Part shown: positions 61,383-64,000 of the stretch, piece after piece
Numbering within the stretch: the first letter of the stretch is position 1
Layout: every line of letters begins with the position of its first letter
From: Collinsella sp. TM10-22
GTDB taxonomy: Bacteria > Actinomycetota > Coriobacteriia > Coriobacteriales > Coriobacteriaceae
NCBI RefSeq assembly: GCF_003466125.1
Contig: NZ_QSOC01000002.1
Span: 273,582-337,581, forward strand
DNA length: 64,000 nucleotides
Reading direction: 5' to 3'
Notes under the pieces: model-generated
What the model saw: the letters and a program-made list of their open reading frames with translations, nothing else
The model's database searches: none
What the model was told of the DNA's origin: nothing
Translations under genes and position numbers: made by a program

Positions 61383-63743
61383 CTAAGCCAACCCCAGCAA
61401 TATGCCCGCCGAATGCACGACAAATGCCACGATCCAGGCGACTATCACTTGAAACGCGAACACGGCCACGGCATAGCGCGCGCCCAACTCGCTCTTGACG
61501 GCGCCGATTGCCGCCACACAAGGCGGGTACAGCAGTGTAAAGACCAGGAACACGTAGGCGGTAAACGGCGAGAACATGGTCGACAGTGCCGCGGGCGAGG
61601 TTGTACCCAAAAGCACCGTGAGGGTCGAGATAACGCTCTCCTTGGCGATAAGTCCAGTAACGAGCGCCGTGGATGCACGCCAGTCGCCAAACCCAAGCGG
61701 CGTCAGCGCCGGTGCGATAATGCTACCCAGACCGGCAAGTAGGCTCTGCGACTGATCGGCGACCACATTAAAGCGAATGTCGAACGTCTGAAGGAACCAG
61801 ATGACCACGGTAGCGGCAAAGATAATGGTAAAGGCCTTGGTAATAAAGTCCTTGGCCTTATCCCATGCCAGCATCACCGTCGTCTTGACGCTCGGCAGAC
61901 GGTAATTGGGAAGCTCCATGATAAACGGCACCGGCTCGCCCTTAAATGCCGTGCGGTTAAGCACCAAAGCCGCGACGCAGCCGACCACAATGCCGATCAG
62001 ATAGAGCGAGACCATAGCGGGAACCGTCGCCTGCGGGAAAAACGCCCCGCACAGCAGGCCGTAGACCGGCAACTTGGCCGAGCAGCTCATGAACGGCGTG
62101 AGCATGACGGTCATCTTGCGGTCGTGCTCGGACGGCAACGTGCGGGTCGACATGATAGCCGGCACGGTGCAGCCAAAACCGACGAGCATGGGCACGAAGC
62201 TGCGACCCGACAGGCCAAAGCGGCGCAGCACCTTATCCATGACAAAGGCCACGCGCGCCATGTAGCCCGAGTCCTCCAAAATGGAGAGGAACAAGAAGAG
62301 CACGACGATAATCGGCAGGAAGGTGAGCACGCTGCCCACGCCTGTGAGCACGCCGTCGACAGCCAGCGAGCGCACCACGTCGTTGGTGCCGAACGCTTTG
62401 AGGCCCGCATCGGCCGAAGCGATGATGGCAGCGATGCCGTCCTCCAAGAGTCCCTGCAGCGCTGCGCCGATCACGCCAAACGTCAGCCAAAAGACGAGGC
62501 CCATGATCACCAGGAACGCCGGAATGGCCGTGTAGCGACCCGTCAGGATGCGGTCGATCTTGACGGAACGCACGTGCTCGCGGCTCTCGTGCGGCTTGAC
62601 GACGCAGCGCCCGCACACGTCGCCGATAAAGCTAAAGCGCATATCGGCCAGCGCGGACAGGCGGTCGGTGCCGGCCTCGCCCTCCATCTGGGAAATAATG
62701 TGCTCGATGGCGTCGAGCTCGTTGCGGTCCAGGTGAAGCGCCTCCGTCACCAACTCGTCGCCCTCAACCAGCTTGGTCGCCGCAAAACGCACCGGAATGT
62801 GCGCCGTCGCGGCATGGTCCTCGATAAGGTTGGCAATGCCGTGGATGCAGCGATGCAGCGCACCGCCGTCCGAGCCATCGGGCGCACAGAAGTCCAGGCG
62901 ACCGGGGCGCTCACGGAACCGCGCCACGTGCAAGGCATGATCCACCAACTCGCCGATGCCCTCGTTGCGGGCAGCGCTAATGGGGACAACAGGCACGCCC
63001 AACAGGCTCTCGAGCAGGTTGACGTCCACGGCGCCGCCGTTGGCCGTCACCTCGTCCATCATGTTGAGCGCGATGACCATGGGGCGATCGAGCTCCATAA
63101 GCTGCAGCGTTAGATACAGGTTGCGTTCAATATTAGTAGCGTCGATGATGTCGATGATGGCGTCGGGATGCTCGTCCAGGATAAACTGGCGGCTCACAAT
63201 CTCTTCGCCCGTGTACGGCGACAGGGAGTAAATGCCGGGCAGGTCGGTAACGCTCGCCTCGGGATGGTTGCGGATGGTACCGTCTTTGCGGTCGACCGTC
63301 ACGCCGGGAAAGTTACCGACGTGCTGGTTGGAGCCCGTCAGTTGGTTGAACAGCGTGGTCTTGCCGCAGTTTTGGTTGCCGGCGAGGGCAAAGTGCAGCG
63401 GCGCGCCCTCGGGCACGGCCGTCTTTGCCGCGCGGGGCGAATACGTCCCCTCGCCGAGGGCCGGGTGCTCCGTTGTGCCAATAGCGGCGTTCACGCGCGG
63501 ACCCGTATCGGTGTCGTGGATGCCCACGAGCTCAATGCGAGCGGCATCGTCCTTGCGCAGCGTCAGCTCGTAGCCACGCAGACGAATCTCGAGCGGGTCG
63601 CCCATAGGGGCGTACTTCATCATGGTGACTTCGGTGCCCGGCGTTAGACCCATGTCCAAAATATGCTGTCGGAGTGCCTGATCGTCCGATGCCACCGATG
63701 CGACAACGGCGTCCTTTCCAATCTCGAGTGTATCGAGCTTCAC
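61383..63743 (-). CDS. feoB: FeoA-FeoB fusion ferrous iron transporter
   Basis: This 786-residue protein has an N-terminal FeoA-like SH3 domain (about residues 1-75: ILDMGLTPGTEVTMMKYAPMGDPLEIRLRGYELTL), a linker, and a FeoB G-domain with P-loop GNQNCGKTT (122-130). DLPGIYSLSPY is the G3/switch region and MMDE the G4-like segment. About eight to ten membrane segments with GCTVPAIMSTR and MLTPFMSCSAKLPVY (the Cys and Met/Ser gate region) follow. It imports Fe2+ across the inner membrane. The GTG 63743 start is supported by GGGGGAGG; the open frame continues upstream without one. A separate feoA is not seen. Confidence 0.94.
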   Translation of the reverse strand: MKLDTLEIGKDAVVASVASDDQALRQHILDMGLTPGTEVTMMKYAPMGDPLEIRLRGYELTLRKDDAARIELVGIHDTDTGPRVNAAIGTTEHPALGEGTYSPRAAKTAVPEGAPLHFALAGNQNCGKTTLFNQLTGSNQHVGNFPGVTVDRKDGTIRNHPEASVTDLPGIYSLSPYTGEEIVSRQFILDEHPDAIIDIIDATNIERNLYLTLQLMELDRPMVIALNMMDEVTANGGAVDVNLLESLLGVPVVPISAARNEGIGELVDHALHVARFRERPGRLDFCAPDGSDGGALHRCIHGIANLIEDHAATAHIPVRFAATKLVEGDELVTEALHLDRNELDAIEHIISQMEGEAGTDRLSALADMRFSFIGDVCGRCVVKPHESREHVRSVKIDRILTGRYTAIPAFLVIMGLVFWLTFGVIGAALQGLLEDGIAAIIASADAGLKAFGTNDVVRSLAVDGVLTGVGSVLTFLPIIVVLFLFLSILEDSGYMARVAFVMDKVLRRFGLSGRSFVPMLVGFGCTVPAIMSTRTLPSEHDRKMTVMLTPFMSCSAKLPVYGLLCGAFFPQATVPAMVSLYLIGIVVGCVAALVLNRTAFKGEPVPFIMELPNYRLPSVKTTVMLAWDKAKDFITKAFTIIFAATVVIWFLQTFDIRFNVVADQSQSLLAGLGSIIAPALTPLGFGDWRASTALVTGLIAKESVISTLTVLLGTTSPAALSTMFSPFTAYVFLVFTLLYPPCVAAIGAVKSELGARYAVAVFAFQVIVAWIVAFVVHSAGILLGLA

Positions 63744-63789
63744 GTCCGTGTTCCTCCCCCGGCGCCCACAGGGCGTTGTTTTTATGTTC

Positions 63790-63835
63790 ACCGTCGCTAA
63801 CCGTTTGCCATGGCTAACCATTTTTAACCATGCAT
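63790..63835. promoter_or_regulatory. Candidate metalloregulator region before feoB
   Basis: Three copies of TAACC (63798-63802, 63815-63819, 63825-63829; GGTTA on the minus strand) lie upstream of feoB. The layout resembles DtxR/IdeR-type half-sites but a full palindrome is not present. Confidence 0.35.
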
Positions 63836-63869
63836 GATAGCGCGAACATGCAACGATGTTCAATCGACA

Positions 63870-63945
63870 GATCGGTGCAAGGACCGTCCCCAAGTGCCGG
63901 CACAAAAGGAACGTCCCCGAGTGCCAAGTGCCGCAAGAGTGTCCC
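63870..63945. repeat. GTCCCC-GTGCC dispersed repeat, three tandem pieces
   Basis: GTCCCCAAGTGCC, GTCCCCGAGTGCC and AGTGCCGC pieces recur here and match fragments at 30431-30443 (inverted) and 32934-32945. They look like REP-type scattered repeats. Confidence 0.5.
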
Positions 63946-64000
63946 TTTCGACTAGTCGCTTAAGAACGTCCATTACAGTCGAAATTGTCAGCCCGGGCCC

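Overview
The window looks like a chromosome segment from a high-GC Coriobacteriia actinobacterium, most probably a gut Collinsella. This is an inference from the style of the ribosomal and RNA polymerase proteins, the GGAGG-type ribosome binding sites, the GTG/TTG starts and the gene content; no database search was run.

Left part (1-17 kb) is accessory. It holds a partial proline-rich membrane protein, a PD-(D/E)XK-type AAA ATPase preceded by four 33-bp repeats, a hypothetical gene, and a five-gene type I restriction-modification locus (tyrosine recombinase, two hsdM, a half-length hsdS, a full hsdS, hsdR) with a silent, inverted hsdS target-recognition cassette. The cassette and the active gene carry matching inverted sites, so the locus looks built to switch DNA specificity. 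It is followed by a DnaQ-like exonuclease, a small hydrophobic toxin-like peptide behind a LexA-like box, a five-copy 62-bp palindromic repeat array, a second AAA ATPase with a 25-bp perfect palindrome, and a TetR/SDR divergent pair.

Middle part (18-33 kb): a minus-strand selenium-dependent molybdenum hydroxylase/purine cluster (xanthine dehydrogenase-like, YgfK, SsnA, xanthine permease). All members except ygfK are damaged by internal deletions, frameshifts or stops. It faces a YheO-type regulator. Then come RidA, a U32 peptidase (RlhA-like), an RluA-type pseudouridine synthase, a three-unit hairpin repeat, and a Gfo/Idh oxidoreductase-DeoR operon.

Right-centre (33-56 kb): translation and transcription genes, all on the minus strand, in the classical order but broken into units: rplJ-rplL, galU, rpoB-rpoC, rpsL-rpsG-fusA-rpsJ, a cation-efflux gene plus a phosphatase, then rplC-D-W-B-rpsS-rplV-rpsC-rplP-rpmC-rpsQ-rplN-rplX. 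A terminator follows rplX, so the rest of the spc operon is elsewhere. Three long perfect inverted repeats with a conserved 64-67-nt core sit just upstream of the promoters of rplC, rpsL and rplJ. They are the strongest candidates here for an undescribed element.

Right end (56-64 kb): an aminotransferase, a hypothetical flavodoxin-like protein, a DNA glycosylase, a GH13 amylase-family enzyme, an MFS exporter and a FeoA-FeoB fusion iron transporter. No tRNA, rRNA or CRISPR array was recognised.
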